Program-made: the position numbers and the translations under genes | Shown here: piece after piece, positions 25,358 through 35,707 of the stretch | How positions within the stretch are numbered: position 1 is the first letter of the stretch | How the letters are laid out: each line of letters starts with the position of its first letter | DNA from: Pseudomonas sp. GD04019 | GTDB taxonomy: Bacteria > Pseudomonadota > Gammaproteobacteria > Pseudomonadales > Pseudomonadaceae | Assembly: GCF_029837695.1 (NCBI RefSeq) | Contig: NZ_JAOEEA010000006.1 | Coordinates: forward strand, 62,001 to 126,000 | DNA: 64,000 nucleotides | Reading direction: 5' to 3' | Notes under the pieces: model-generated | The model's input: the letters and a program-made list of their open reading frames with translations, nothing else | The model's database searches: none | Told to the model about the DNA's origin: nothing

Positions 25358-26705
25358 GAACCTGCTCCGCGCGCCCGGCAATACGCAGGGTCTTGTCCAA
25401 CAACTGCAAACTGGCTTCGCGCCAATCAATCCATTGCCATCCTGCTAACGCCTTAGAGACAGGGAACTGCCCACTGTGCAGGTGCTTTTCAACCAAACTT
25501 GCCAGAGCCTCCGGGTCAGCCAGATCGAAATAGGCCACATAATCATCGCCAATCTCGCGGAACACCGGAATATCGCTGGCCATTACCGGCACACCGCGTT
25601 GCATAGCTTCCACCAAGGGTAGACCGAAGCCTTCGGCATGGGACGGAAACACCAGCGCACGGGCGTGTGCATAGGCATATTCGAGACCTGAATCGTTGAG
25701 TCGATTGAAAATGAACAACCTCCGATTCAGCTCCGGATGATGCTGAATGCGCCCGACCAGTTCCTCACTCTTCCAGCCGACTTTACCGATAATGCACAGA
25801 CGGGCCTCTACACCGCGCGCCCATAGACGCTCAAAGGCATCCAGCAGATAGGCGTGGTTCTTCCTCGGCTCGATGGTACTGACCATCAGGTATACCGGCA
25901 TTGAACCTGAAAATACCTCCTGCAGGGCCGGATCCAGTTGAGTGTCACGCGTTGCCAGATCAAGCTCTGACCCTAGATAGAAGTGATCGTAGAGGCGCGA
26001 GTCAGCCACCTCTGCCCCCTGGCGCGCGTTCACAGCGTGGCGCACATCCTGCTCTACCGTGCGGGAAATGCAGACAAAGCCATCTGCAGTGCGCGCGATC
26101 CAGTCGAACCAGCGCTCAAACACCTTGGTCAAGCCGGCATCGCAGAACTGCGGATGAGTCAGCGGGATAAGGTCATAGACCACTGAGATGATGCTGGCAC
26201 CCCGAGCCTTTAGGCGGTCGGCAAGATCATAAAAGTCCAGGTGCCAAGACGAGTCGAGCAATAGAAATATGTCACCATCAACGATGTCTATCGGCTCACT
26301 ACGCTGCAAAGCTGCGGCATTTCTCCGATCCAGCCATAGGCATGCGCGCAATGGCAAGGTAATAGCCAAGTTGAAAACCTTGCATAGGGTGAAGAAGGGT
26401 AGACGTAAAAACCCTTGGCCAAGCACCGGTATGCACGTGAGCAACGCGGAATATGCCCCCCAGTAACGTACGCGTAGGTAATCCAGATACTGTGCCCATC
26501 GTCGCTGCCACGATAACTTGAGCCCCGGTTGAGGCAATAGAGTCAATACGCGTCGAAGCTGGCCGTTTTGCATGACCACAGGAATACATTCACAGTTGGC
26601 ATCATTATGCTTCAGCTCTCGTATCACGTTACGCACCACACGCTGGATCCCAGAGTTGAGGTCTGGGTGTTCGAAGACATAGGTGCATTCGATGAGTAAG
26701 CGCAT
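25329..26705 (-). CDS. wbpX: D-rhamnosyltransferase WbpX-like (GT4)
   Basis: A 458-aa glycosyltransferase, close to the length of P. aeruginosa WbpX. MRLLIECTYVFEHPDLNSGI begins a long N-terminal domain. The GT-B C-terminal domain holds VYLMVSTIEPRKNHAYLLDA (about 280-299) and the E-x7-E motif in SHAEGFGLPLVEAMQRGVPVMA. I took the ATG at 26705; the 11 extra codons upstream carry no family features. It follows the inserted FkbM methyltransferase by 92 bases and overlaps wbpY. WbpX is proposed to complete the trisaccharide D-rhamnan repeat with an alpha-1,2 linkage. Confidence 0.83.
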   Translation of the reverse strand: MRLLIECTYVFEHPDLNSGIQRVVRNVIRELKHNDANCECIPVVMQNGQLRRVLTLLPQPGLKLSWQRRWAQYLDYLRVRYWGAYSALLTCIPVLGQGFLRLPFFTLCKVFNLAITLPLRACLWLDRRNAAALQRSEPIDIVDGDIFLLLDSSWHLDFYDLADRLKARGASIISVVYDLIPLTHPQFCDAGLTKVFERWFDWIARTADGFVCISRTVEQDVRHAVNARQGAEVADSRLYDHFYLGSELDLATRDTQLDPALQEVFSGSMPVYLMVSTIEPRKNHAYLLDAFERLWARGVEARLCIIGKVGWKSEELVGRIQHHPELNRRLFIFNRLNDSGLEYAYAHARALVFPSHAEGFGLPLVEAMQRGVPVMASDIPVFREIGDDYVAYFDLADPEALASLVEKHLHSGQFPVSKALAGWQWIDWREASLQLLDKTLRIAGRAEQVHESPANRRA

Positions 26706-26797
26706 AGCTTCCAAATTGCTCCATAAACTAGAAAGCAACCACTATCGGCATTTGCCGATCAGGCAGCCATAGCAGACGAGTGAGGCTTTCAGCCAGA

Positions 26798-27670
26798 TCA
26801 GGCCATCAGATCAGCCAAATCGGTGAGGCGATTGGAGTCTTTGTGAATGCAAAGCAGATTCAAAAAGCCCCAATGATTAGGTGAGATATCTTCGCCTAAG
26901 CGACGCTCGATTGCCTCTAGGTCGAGGCAGCGCAACCTGGGAGTATGCTCGGATACTTCATACAGGCTATAGCCCAAACCGAGCAGTTCCGTGGCCAGAG
27001 TCATAGGGTCATCCCCTGAACGTGTCAGACCAAAGGGCCAGAACTCCACCACCATCACAGGCCTCCAACCCGCTGCCAGCAAACCTGCCGCGCCACGTAG
27101 GATCTTTGCCTCCGAACCCTGAGTGTCGGACTTGACGATGCTTGGCAGTAGCTCGTTACGCCCAACAAAAAAAGCATCCAGTGTGGTGACGTCAACTGCC
27201 ACCATAATGCGCTCGGTGGTATCGGAAAATAATCGATGGTCACCTAGGTTGGATTCCGACCTGTAGAACGGCAGCTGTCCCTGCCGATCACTTACCGCCG
27301 CATTGATGGTCTGGACCACTCCATGCCGATCAGCAAGGGCCACGTTGTGCCTGAGGACTCTGTAGTTAGTGGCGTCCGGCTCGAACGCGATCACCGCGCC
27401 TTGACCACCGACCAGTTTAGCGGCCAACGCAGTGTACCAGCCGATGTTAGCGCCCAAATCCAACACCCGGTCACCTGGTCTGCACAACCGACCAAAGACG
27501 GTTGTTTCGAAGGGCTCCCAAATTCCGTCACGCTCCAAGTCGCGTGAAATACATTCGTCAGTGCCCGCGTGGATTGCAAACTCGAATTTCGGAAGATCCA
27601 GAGCCTGCGCTTGCACCAGCCGATGGATCGGCTTAGATCGCTGGCGCAGCCAATTTACCCAGCCCTTCAT
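26798..27670 (-). CDS. FkbM-family methyltransferase inserted between wzt and wbpX
   Basis: A 290-aa SAM-dependent methyltransferase of the FkbM type. Motif I reads RVLDLGANIGWYTALAAKL (about 69-87), followed by AVIAFEPDATNYRVLRHN, LDAFFVG, the IVKSDTQGSEAKILRGA segment and MVVEFWP. The core wbp gene order in P. aeruginosa, as I recall it, has wzt directly followed by wbpX, so this gene is an addition. It probably O-methylates a sugar of the polymer, either a terminal cap or an internal position. The GC is lower than the housekeeping flanks. Confidence 0.85.
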   Translation of the reverse strand: MKGWVNWLRQRSKPIHRLVQAQALDLPKFEFAIHAGTDECISRDLERDGIWEPFETTVFGRLCRPGDRVLDLGANIGWYTALAAKLVGGQGAVIAFEPDATNYRVLRHNVALADRHGVVQTINAAVSDRQGQLPFYRSESNLGDHRLFSDTTERIMVAVDVTTLDAFFVGRNELLPSIVKSDTQGSEAKILRGAAGLLAAGWRPVMVVEFWPFGLTRSGDDPMTLATELLGLGYSLYEVSEHTPRLRCLDLEAIERRLGEDISPNHWGFLNLLCIHKDSNRLTDLADLMA

Positions 27671-27751
27671 GTCTTAACCGCCATAAGCTTTTTCTCTGCC
27701 TCTTGGGGCCACCTCAAGACTCCGCACTGGATCGCACCACTCATCATAATG

Positions 27752-29116
27752 TCATGCCAGGATCTGAGTTGAGATAGCACAGGGCGCATGGGCAACACCC
27801 CAAAGGTTGTGCTCCTGCTCACCATCGGGATAGAGGATGGAGTAACGTGCGCCCCCCACGCAGTAATCGACGACCTTATCGAGCATCAGCTGGCCCTTAT
27901 TCACCGGGCTCAGGACAAAGGAAGCGATACCCGCCATCAGACCGTACTCACCAGGGCATAGCGGACTGACAAACTCGAACTCGATAACCTTCAGCGCCTG
28001 CGGATTGTCTGCAGTGATGTATGTACCAGCCTGAACCGAATTGAAATGCATGATCTGACAGCCGCTGGTATCGGCAATGCCCAAGGTGATTCCGTAGTCG
28101 GCCGGCAATGGCTGCTCGGCACGGTAGAACACCTGTACCTTGCACTTGGTGTTGAAGAGCACTCTGTCGGTATCCACGCCATGTTGATCGCGTAGCACGA
28201 TATCGACGATACGCGCCTCTCCGCTGCCAGTGCGCAAGGGCCCTACACGCTCGGCAAACGCAGTGTGGCGCGCCTGTTGATCGGCGGTTCCCTGATCCAC
28301 CCGGATAGGCGTACCAGCCCGACCGATATCAGCCTTGTCCTTGAGTCCGGATTGCACCATGCGCCGGAAGATATCTTTCTGGTACTCAGCACCTACTGCA
28401 GCAGAAGGACCGGATAGGCGCACACGCCCCTTATCCATCCAGATCCCTTGCTGGCAAAGAGATCGAATCGAGTCGGCAGCATGAGTGACATAAATGAAGG
28501 TAGTGCCACGGTCCAGCAGAGACTTAATCTTGTGCAGACACTTGTTCTGAAAATAGGCGTCACCCACGCTCAGAGCTTCGTCCACGATCAGAATCTCCGG
28601 CTCAACATACACAGCACAGGCGAAGCCCAGACGCACAGCCATACCGCTGCTATAGGTTTTCACCGGATGATCGATGGCATCGCGTAGCTCGCTGAACTGA
28701 ATAATGTCCGGCACCGCTTCGTCAATCTCACCGCGAGTCATGCCGTGCAGCATGCAGAACTGACGAATATTTTCCCGACCAGGCAGCTCCGGATTGAATC
28801 CGGCGCCCAGCTCCAGCAGCGCGGAAATTCGCCCTTTGACCCGCACAGTACCCGAGGACGGCATCAGCACGCCCGAAAGCACTTTCAGCAAGGTACTCTT
28901 GCCGCTGCCGTTCTCGCCTACGATACCCAGCCGGCTGCCACGCTCCAGCGTCAGCGATACATCGTCCAGCGCCCGAACTTCGCGAGCATAACGTTTCCGT
29001 CCAGCAGTCAGCAGCTCGATCATACGATGCTGCGGACTGCTATAGGTCTGGTAGATTTTGTAAACGTTCGTCAGCTCAATGATCGAGCTGGAATCAGTAC
29101 TGTTCTTCACCAACAA
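27752..29116 (-). CDS. wzt: O-antigen ABC transporter ATPase Wzt with C-terminal glycan-binding domain
   Basis: The ATP-binding subunit of the exporter that moves the finished D-rhamnan chain to the periplasm. It is 454 aa. The N-terminal ABC domain (about 10-250) has Walker A GENGSGKSTLLKVL (about 70-83), the signature YSSGMAVRLGF and Walker B ILIVDEAL. A long C-terminal domain (about 290-440) begins at GEARIVDIVLRDQHGVDTD and has the beta-sandwich look of Wzt-C domains that bind the modified non-reducing end (as in E. coli O9a). This implies export of chains completed in the cytoplasm and carrying a terminal modification. It is followed by wzm's partner context on the same strand. Confidence 0.9.
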   Translation of the reverse strand: MLVKNSTDSSSIIELTNVYKIYQTYSSPQHRMIELLTAGRKRYAREVRALDDVSLTLERGSRLGIVGENGSGKSTLLKVLSGVLMPSSGTVRVKGRISALLELGAGFNPELPGRENIRQFCMLHGMTRGEIDEAVPDIIQFSELRDAIDHPVKTYSSGMAVRLGFACAVYVEPEILIVDEALSVGDAYFQNKCLHKIKSLLDRGTTFIYVTHAADSIRSLCQQGIWMDKGRVRLSGPSAAVGAEYQKDIFRRMVQSGLKDKADIGRAGTPIRVDQGTADQQARHTAFAERVGPLRTGSGEARIVDIVLRDQHGVDTDRVLFNTKCKVQVFYRAEQPLPADYGITLGIADTSGCQIMHFNSVQAGTYITADNPQALKVIEFEFVSPLCPGEYGLMAGIASFVLSPVNKGQLMLDKVVDYCVGGARYSILYPDGEQEHNLWGVAHAPCAISTQILA

Positions 29117-29129
29117 CTACTCGCTCTGC

Positions 29130-29936
29130 TCAGATCACATCAGCAAAACCGGACTTCAACTTGCGGAACAGGCATACCCCGCCAAGCAGCACCGCCACGG
29201 CAACGCCAAATACCGTGAGCAGCGCATACCACATGATTTCTCCCGTGCCGAACACGGCATGGCGGGATATTTCGACCAGGTAATAGAACGGGTTGTAATC
29301 CATGATGACACCCCGTACCCACAGAGCCCCATGGTCCTCCACAAGCGTGGCAGGATAGAGAATCGGCGTTAGCCAAAACAGGATGTTCATTGCCACTGGA
29401 ACAATCTGTGCCAAGTCAGGGATATATACCGCAAGAGCTGACATGCCATAGGCAATGCCCAAGGCCAGAACTACACAGATCGCCCATACCAATACATACA
29501 GGTAAGCCGTATTGGCCAAGGGCACGTTCAATTGCACCATCAGCCCCGTCACAATAACCAAGATGATGGCTTGACTGATAAACGCGGAGAGCACCGGCAC
29601 AAGCGGCAACACCCAAAATGGAAAAGCGATCTTATTGATCAGATAGCCATACTCGCGCAACACCACGGTGCTGCGGTTGACGGTATCGGCGAAAAATATC
29701 CACAAGGAAAATGGCAAGAAATAAAACAGCGCGAACGGGATATCGCCATAGCGCACGCCCATGCGGCCATTCATCAAAATCGAGAACACCACGACATTGA
29801 TAACCGCGTATAGAAGAGGCACGCCAATGGTCCAGGCAACCCCGGCATAGGAGCTGGCGTAGCGGTTCCTAATATCCTGCTTCGCCAGCATCCACGCTAG
29901 CGCCAACCCTGATCTTAACCCCGCCTTACGCGCCAT
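29130..29936 (-). CDS. wzm: O-antigen ABC transporter permease Wzm
   Basis: A 268-aa ABC-2-type permease with about six membrane helices (first near 35-60, last near 240-258) and the family segments WMLAKQDIRNRYASSYAGVAW across the N-terminal amphipathic part and LFWLTPILYPATLV near 180-193. Together with Wzt it exports the common polysaccharide antigen. It lies 13 bases before wzt and follows wbpW by 136 bases. The position and pairing with wzt make the identification safe. Confidence 0.92.
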   Translation of the reverse strand: MARKAGLRSGLALAWMLAKQDIRNRYASSYAGVAWTIGVPLLYAVINVVVFSILMNGRMGVRYGDIPFALFYFLPFSLWIFFADTVNRSTVVLREYGYLINKIAFPFWVLPLVPVLSAFISQAIILVIVTGLMVQLNVPLANTAYLYVLVWAICVVLALGIAYGMSALAVYIPDLAQIVPVAMNILFWLTPILYPATLVEDHGALWVRGVIMDYNPFYYLVEISRHAVFGTGEIMWYALLTVFGVAVAVLLGGVCLFRKLKSGFADVI

Positions 29937-30072
29937 CTCTTCCGCCTAATTTCTTTACGCAGCGCCGTGAAACAGCGGAATATTCCCCTGATTCCGAGCA
30001 TTCGTGCACACATCAAAACATCCGAGCCCTGAGCAGACTCTTAAAGCACACCAAGCTTCGCTACCAGCACTG

Positions 30073-31515
30073 TCAGACAGGAACTCGGCCATAGTTGTCC
30101 TCAAAGCGCACAATATCGTCCTCACCCAGATATTCGCCGCTTTGAACTTCAATCATGACCAGATCAATGACACCAGAATTCTCCAGACGGTGACGATGTC
30201 CTGCCGGTATGAAGGTGGACTCGTTGCTGTTGATAAGTTGAGTCATTGTTCCATTGACCACCTTGGCCATGCCTTGCACAACAATCCAGTGCTCACTACG
30301 GTGATGGTGCATCTGTAGCGAAAGCGCACGTCCTGGCTTAACCACAATGCGCTTGATCTTAAAGCGTGCGCCCTCTTCCAGTACGGTATAGGTTCCCCAA
30401 GGCCGTGACACTGTCCGATGCAGACGATAGGCCTCGTGATTTTCCAGCTTCAGGCGCTTGGCCACTTGGCCTACCTGCTGTGCACAACTCGCATGAGCCA
30501 CCAGCACCGCATCGTCGGTCTCAACCACGATCAGGTCATCCACACCGACTGTGGCTACAAGACGGCTCTGGCTCTGCACATATGTATTACGGCTATCGAT
30601 GAATAGGGCATCGCCTTGCACCCGATTGTGATCAGTATCAGCACTCACTAGATCACGCAAGGCAGTCCATGAGCCGATGTCACTCCAGTCGAACTGCGCA
30701 GGTACTACCGCAACCTGCCGAGAGTGCTCCATCAAGGCGTAGTCAATGGAAATGTCCGGCAACTCCGCGAAGAATTTACCGTCGAGCTCCTGCAGCGTGC
30801 CTCCGGAAACGCTTTGTGCGTTGCTGATCCCAACACAAGTACTCGCCCGCTCCAGCAGCTCCGGCGCATGCTCCTGCAGCTCGCGAATCAGCGTTCCTGC
30901 AGCGAAGCAAAACATCCCTGAGTTCCATAGGAAACGCCCACTTTCCAGATAGTGCTGGGCGGTATCGCTGTCAGGCTTTTCCACAAAACGCTTTACCCGG
31001 CTACCACCCTGTTCATCCAAGGCATCACCCACTTCGATGTAGCCGAAACCCGTTTCTGGTGCGGTCGGCCGCACGCCGTAGGTCACCAGATAGCCATTTT
31101 TCGCCAGTTGTACTGCGTGCTCAGTCGCAACGGAAAAACCTGGGAGGTCTTGAATCAGGTGGTCGGCTGCCATCACCACCAATACGGTGTCCTCGCCGTA
31201 TTCCGCAGCCAGCGCCAGTGCAGCAACCGCCAGTGCTGGCGCTGTGTTGCGCCCTTGCGGCTCTAGAATAAAGCGCGACCGGCAACCGGACAGCTTTGCC
31301 TCAGCGAAGTGATCCCTACTCTCGAAATAGTGTTCACGGTTAGTCACGGTGACGATCTCACCATCACCGACCAGCAGATTCGCGGCACGCACGTATGTCT
31401 TTAGCAGCAGCGACTGACCATCGGGCAGCCGCATGAACGGCTTCGGATGATCCTCGCGCGAAACGGGCCAGAGACGAGTGCCGGCACCACCGGACAATAC
31501 GACAGGGACGATCAT
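30073..31515 (-). CDS. wbpW: Mannose-1-phosphate guanylyltransferase / mannose-6-phosphate isomerase
   Basis: A bifunctional 480-aa enzyme that makes mannose-6-P and GDP-mannose, the precursor of GDP-D-rhamnose. The pyrophosphorylase domain starts with VVLSGGAGTRLWPVSREDHPKPF (about residues 5-27), with FVEKPD near 168. The C-terminal type II isomerase cupin begins RPWGTYTVLEEGARFKIKRI, followed by QMHHHRSEHWIVVQGMA, whose histidines bind metal. AlgA and PslB share this architecture; the location before gmd and rmd identifies WbpW. Confidence 0.92.
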   Translation of the reverse strand: MIVPVVLSGGAGTRLWPVSREDHPKPFMRLPDGQSLLLKTYVRAANLLVGDGEIVTVTNREHYFESRDHFAEAKLSGCRSRFILEPQGRNTAPALAVAALALAAEYGEDTVLVVMAADHLIQDLPGFSVATEHAVQLAKNGYLVTYGVRPTAPETGFGYIEVGDALDEQGGSRVKRFVEKPDSDTAQHYLESGRFLWNSGMFCFAAGTLIRELQEHAPELLERASTCVGISNAQSVSGGTLQELDGKFFAELPDISIDYALMEHSRQVAVVPAQFDWSDIGSWTALRDLVSADTDHNRVQGDALFIDSRNTYVQSQSRLVATVGVDDLIVVETDDAVLVAHASCAQQVGQVAKRLKLENHEAYRLHRTVSRPWGTYTVLEEGARFKIKRIVVKPGRALSLQMHHHRSEHWIVVQGMAKVVNGTMTQLINSNESTFIPAGHRHRLENSGVIDLVMIEVQSGEYLGEDDIVRFEDNYGRVPV

Positions 31516-31521
31516 GAAACC

Positions 31522-32694
<1,173 letters not shown>

Positions 32695-33591
32695 TCAAAC
32701 TCGAGCCCTCCAGTCGGTCAAGACGCATTGCAGCGTGTGATCGATAGTCACAGCTGGCGCCCAGCCTGTCTCTTGCCGCAGCTTTTCAGAACACCCAATA
32801 ACTCGGCGCTGATCACTTGGGCGAAATCGCTGAGGGTCCTGAACTAATTCAATCTTCACGCCTAAAAGGCCTGCCATTTTCTCGATAAGACCGCGGACAC
32901 TCTGCTCCTGCCCTGAGCAGACGTTATATATCTCACCATCTCGCCCATTTGCCAACAGGGAGAAATATGCTGAGATGACGTCATGAACATCTAAAAAATC
33001 TCGGGACACATCGACATCTCCCACTATTAATCGAGGATCCTGCAGCCCATTATTTACTCGCACCAATTGTCTAGCCATATCGGCGATAACAAAGTCCGGA
33101 CGCTGGCCCGGGCCTATGTGATTAAACGGTCTTGCTACCATAATGCGCCATGGCTCAACGCGGCTCCATTGCTGGCACAATAACTCTGCGGCAACCTTAC
33201 TCACTGCATAAGGGTTAGATGGCCGCGGTTGGAGACTCTCCGTTATTGGAAGCGAGTCCTCATTGACCTGCCCATAAACATCCCCAGAGCTTACATAGAG
33301 GAAGCTGCCATTGAACTTGTGGCGTTTGAGCGCCTGTAACAAGTTCAGTGTTCCCATTAAATTGACTTGTAAGGTCTTCTCGGGATTGCGAAACGACTCT
33401 GGCACAAAAGTCTGACCAGCCAAATGAATGACCGCATCTGGTACACATTGGGCAAGGCATCCATCAATAGATGCAGTATCCAGCACATCCAGAGCCATGG
33501 GCGGCAGCAACCGCCAATGCGGCGGTACTTGCGTCTGAATATGCTGGCCTACAAAGCCACCAAGACCTGTAACCAGGAGCGTCTCAGCCAT
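32695..33591 (-). CDS. rmd: GDP-6-deoxy-D-lyxo-4-hexulose reductase (GDP-D-rhamnose synthase)
   Basis: A 298-aa extended SDR that reduces GDP-4-keto-6-deoxymannose to GDP-D-rhamnose, the sugar donor for the A-band polymer. The coenzyme loop is TGLGGFVGQHI (about 8-18), the catalytic lysine lies in NPYAVSKVAAELL (YxxxK, about 140-152) and NHIGPGQRPDFVI is the reductase-specific substrate segment. ATG at 33591 is preceded by an in-frame GTG at 33594; either may be used. It begins 9 bases after the FkbM gene stop and is probably in the same transcript. Confidence 0.92.
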   Translation of the reverse strand: MAETLLVTGLGGFVGQHIQTQVPPHWRLLPPMALDVLDTASIDGCLAQCVPDAVIHLAGQTFVPESFRNPEKTLQVNLMGTLNLLQALKRHKFNGSFLYVSSGDVYGQVNEDSLPITESLQPRPSNPYAVSKVAAELLCQQWSRVEPWRIMVARPFNHIGPGQRPDFVIADMARQLVRVNNGLQDPRLIVGDVDVSRDFLDVHDVISAYFSLLANGRDGEIYNVCSGQEQSVRGLIEKMAGLLGVKIELVQDPQRFRPSDQRRVIGCSEKLRQETGWAPAVTIDHTLQCVLTDWRARV

Positions 33592-33600
33592 CACTGTTCT

Positions 33601-34455
33601 TCACGCAAGAGCACGCCCACCAAATCTGGCCTTCCAGTGTGCAAGACAGCGCAACAGCCGCCAAGAACGGCTCGCCTGTAATGCGCTCAACTGCTGTTCA
33701 GCTTGCCTAGCACGCTGCTCGGCCTGCTGCAGATCTGCCCTCAACACTTCTACCTCTTGAGCCGAGCTACTCAGTAGATGTCCCGGACATAACCGAAATT
33801 CATCTAGAACACAAGGAAACATCGAAAGCGGGTCAATCAACCGCGCCTGCTCTTTGGCAACAAAATACCGATTAATTCCGTCGCAACTAGCATAGAGATA
33901 ACCTGCGGCCATGAGAAGATCTTCCCAATCTGGATGCTTGTCAAAAGCCGACTCCAGCACAACTATCCAAGGGCGCCAACGGGTAAAGTCCATGCTTTCG
34001 AGCACTTGCCGCTCGAAACCCTCTACATCGATTTTGAGGAAATGAAGAGGTACATCGGATGGCATATACTCTTCGCAAATGCTATCAAGACGTCTAGTCT
34101 GCACAGTTCGTGGAACGAACTGAATTCCAATACCCTCATGGACCTCCCGCATATCTTCACTGAGAGTAGATAGACCGGTCTCACGGTTCTCATAGAACCT
34201 CAGTTCGCCAGCCTCTGGCGCAACCGCAACACAAAGATTGATTTCATCAGGCCTCGCCTCACATAGAGCATCATAATAGTGCTCCACGGGCTCGATATTT
34301 ATCCCCCTCCAACCTCGCTCATAAAAAGAGCGTGTCACGGAGTCTAAATTGGGGTGGTTTGCCCCAACATCGATATACCAACCAGGCCCTGTCAATTTCA
34401 ATGCACGCCAAAGCGTGACATCCTCAAAATTTTGCGCATAAGAAATAAATGTCAT
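33601..34455 (-). CDS. FkbM-family methyltransferase with C-terminal coiled coil
   Basis: A 284-aa protein. Its FkbM methyltransferase domain (about 1-215) has GWYIDVGANHPNLDSVTRSF (motif I, about 25-44), GINIEPVEHYYDAL, LDSICEEY and HFLKIDVEGFERQVLESMDF. The last 60 residues are a heptad-like A/L/Q/E-rich coiled coil ending SRSWRLLRCL, a motif often seen at the ends of polysaccharide-modifying enzymes. It lies directly upstream of rmd. Methylation of a rhamnose of the common antigen, perhaps a terminal cap, is the likely role. P. aeruginosa has a comparable modification gene set next to rmd; exact orthology was not tested. Confidence 0.85.
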   Translation of the reverse strand: MTFISYAQNFEDVTLWRALKLTGPGWYIDVGANHPNLDSVTRSFYERGWRGINIEPVEHYYDALCEARPDEINLCVAVAPEAGELRFYENRETGLSTLSEDMREVHEGIGIQFVPRTVQTRRLDSICEEYMPSDVPLHFLKIDVEGFERQVLESMDFTRWRPWIVVLESAFDKHPDWEDLLMAAGYLYASCDGINRYFVAKEQARLIDPLSMFPCVLDEFRLCPGHLLSSSAQEVEVLRADLQQAEQRARQAEQQLSALQASRSWRLLRCLAHWKARFGGRALA

Positions 34456-34481
34456 TTTATTCTAATCCATTAATGGCAAAG

Positions 34482-35627
34482 CTACGCAGAAGTCGCTGCA
34501 CCGTCATTTAAACTGCTATCGCGCTGTATACGTTGCGCAGCATTTTTCCCACGACGCCGCAAAGGCTCTTCGACAAACCGATAATTCAACTCACTGAACA
34601 GCAATATCAGCACCGAGGCCGTAAACAAATATAGATAAAAATAATCAGGACCAGCTTCTTGAGCCTTTGGCGACAAGCGATACCAAATTTCCCGCGTAAA
34701 ACAAAACGCTGGAACATGTATTAAATACATGGCATATGAACGAGAACCAAACCAGCACATTACTCGCTTAAACAAACCTGAACGACAAAGAAAATCCTCA
34801 TCATAAGAAGCAACCCAGACAAGAGCAGCTGATATCAGTGCAATCATACCCATACGAAACGAGACAATCTTCAGCTCATGTGAACTTAATGCACTCATGC
34901 ATATAAATGCCAGCGCAAGAAAAGCCCCTCCAACATAAGCATTCATAAAGCGAGGCTTACTGAGTTTATAGGTGGCATGCCCTACCCACAAAGCAATCAA
35001 TACACCCAAAGCCAAAGCATCTGTCCTTACAACCATTCCCACAAGAGAACGAGCCGAGAAGATTTGCACTAACACCAAAGCAGCTAACACATACGGCAAC
35101 CACCGCTTAGCAAGCAGTACAACTAACGGAAAGACAAGGTAGAACTGCTCCTCAAGCGAGAGACTCCAATAGGGGAAGCTCACGCCGTAATCTCTGAGCC
35201 CAAATGTCTCAGCAAAGCGAAAATTAGCCACTTGCATAACTGCGGCCACTGTAGCCTCTACATTCGCCCGTATAGTGCTAAACGCGCCGGACTCGTTAAA
35301 ACCAATCGTTGCAAACAATATAACAAACAGCCAAAACCATGCGGACGGCCATAACCTCCATGCGCGGCGAACCCAAAATGCGAGCGTGATACGAGCTGCA
35401 GCATCAGTGCTATTGGCAGCTTGTAGCTTTGGAACCAGATCGCGAGCAATAACAAATCCTGATATTGCGAAAAACAAATCTACGCCAAAGCCACCAGAGA
35501 AATACGCATAAAACCTAGCAAGAGCAGGCGTACTCCAAGTAAAAAGCGAACCATTCGCGTGATAAATAACCACAAAGAGAACAGCGAACCCTCGCAAAAA
35601 CTCTATATCCTCGATCCTTCGCCGCAT
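34482..35627 (-). CDS. Acyltransferase 3 family protein (OafA/YrhL-like)
   Basis: A 381-aa polytopic membrane protein with about ten helices. The N-terminal IEDIEFLRGFAVLFVVIYHA has the conserved catalytic-type RG...H signature (about residues 5-24), GGFGVDLFFAISGFVIARDL follows, and YWSLSLEEQFYLVFPLVVLL (about 155-174) is the second diagnostic segment. It likely O-acetylates a lipid-linked or nascent O-antigen sugar using acetyl-CoA. The base composition is clearly more AT-rich than the flanking housekeeping genes, in keeping with transfer or rapid exchange. It lies between two methyltransferase genes on one strand. Confidence 0.9.
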   Translation of the reverse strand: MRRRIEDIEFLRGFAVLFVVIYHANGSLFTWSTPALARFYAYFSGGFGVDLFFAISGFVIARDLVPKLQAANSTDAAARITLAFWVRRAWRLWPSAWFWLFVILFATIGFNESGAFSTIRANVEATVAAVMQVANFRFAETFGLRDYGVSFPYWSLSLEEQFYLVFPLVVLLAKRWLPYVLAALVLVQIFSARSLVGMVVRTDALALGVLIALWVGHATYKLSKPRFMNAYVGGAFLALAFICMSALSSHELKIVSFRMGMIALISAALVWVASYDEDFLCRSGLFKRVMCWFGSRSYAMYLIHVPAFCFTREIWYRLSPKAQEAGPDYFYLYLFTASVLILLFSELNYRFVEEPLRRRGKNAAQRIQRDSSLNDGAATSA

Positions 35628-35707
35628 AGAAAAGACGCCCAGCTATAAATTACAAAAAAAGCCCATGACCCTTATCAAACCACAAGCCAATTCAGACAAA
35701 GAAATTT

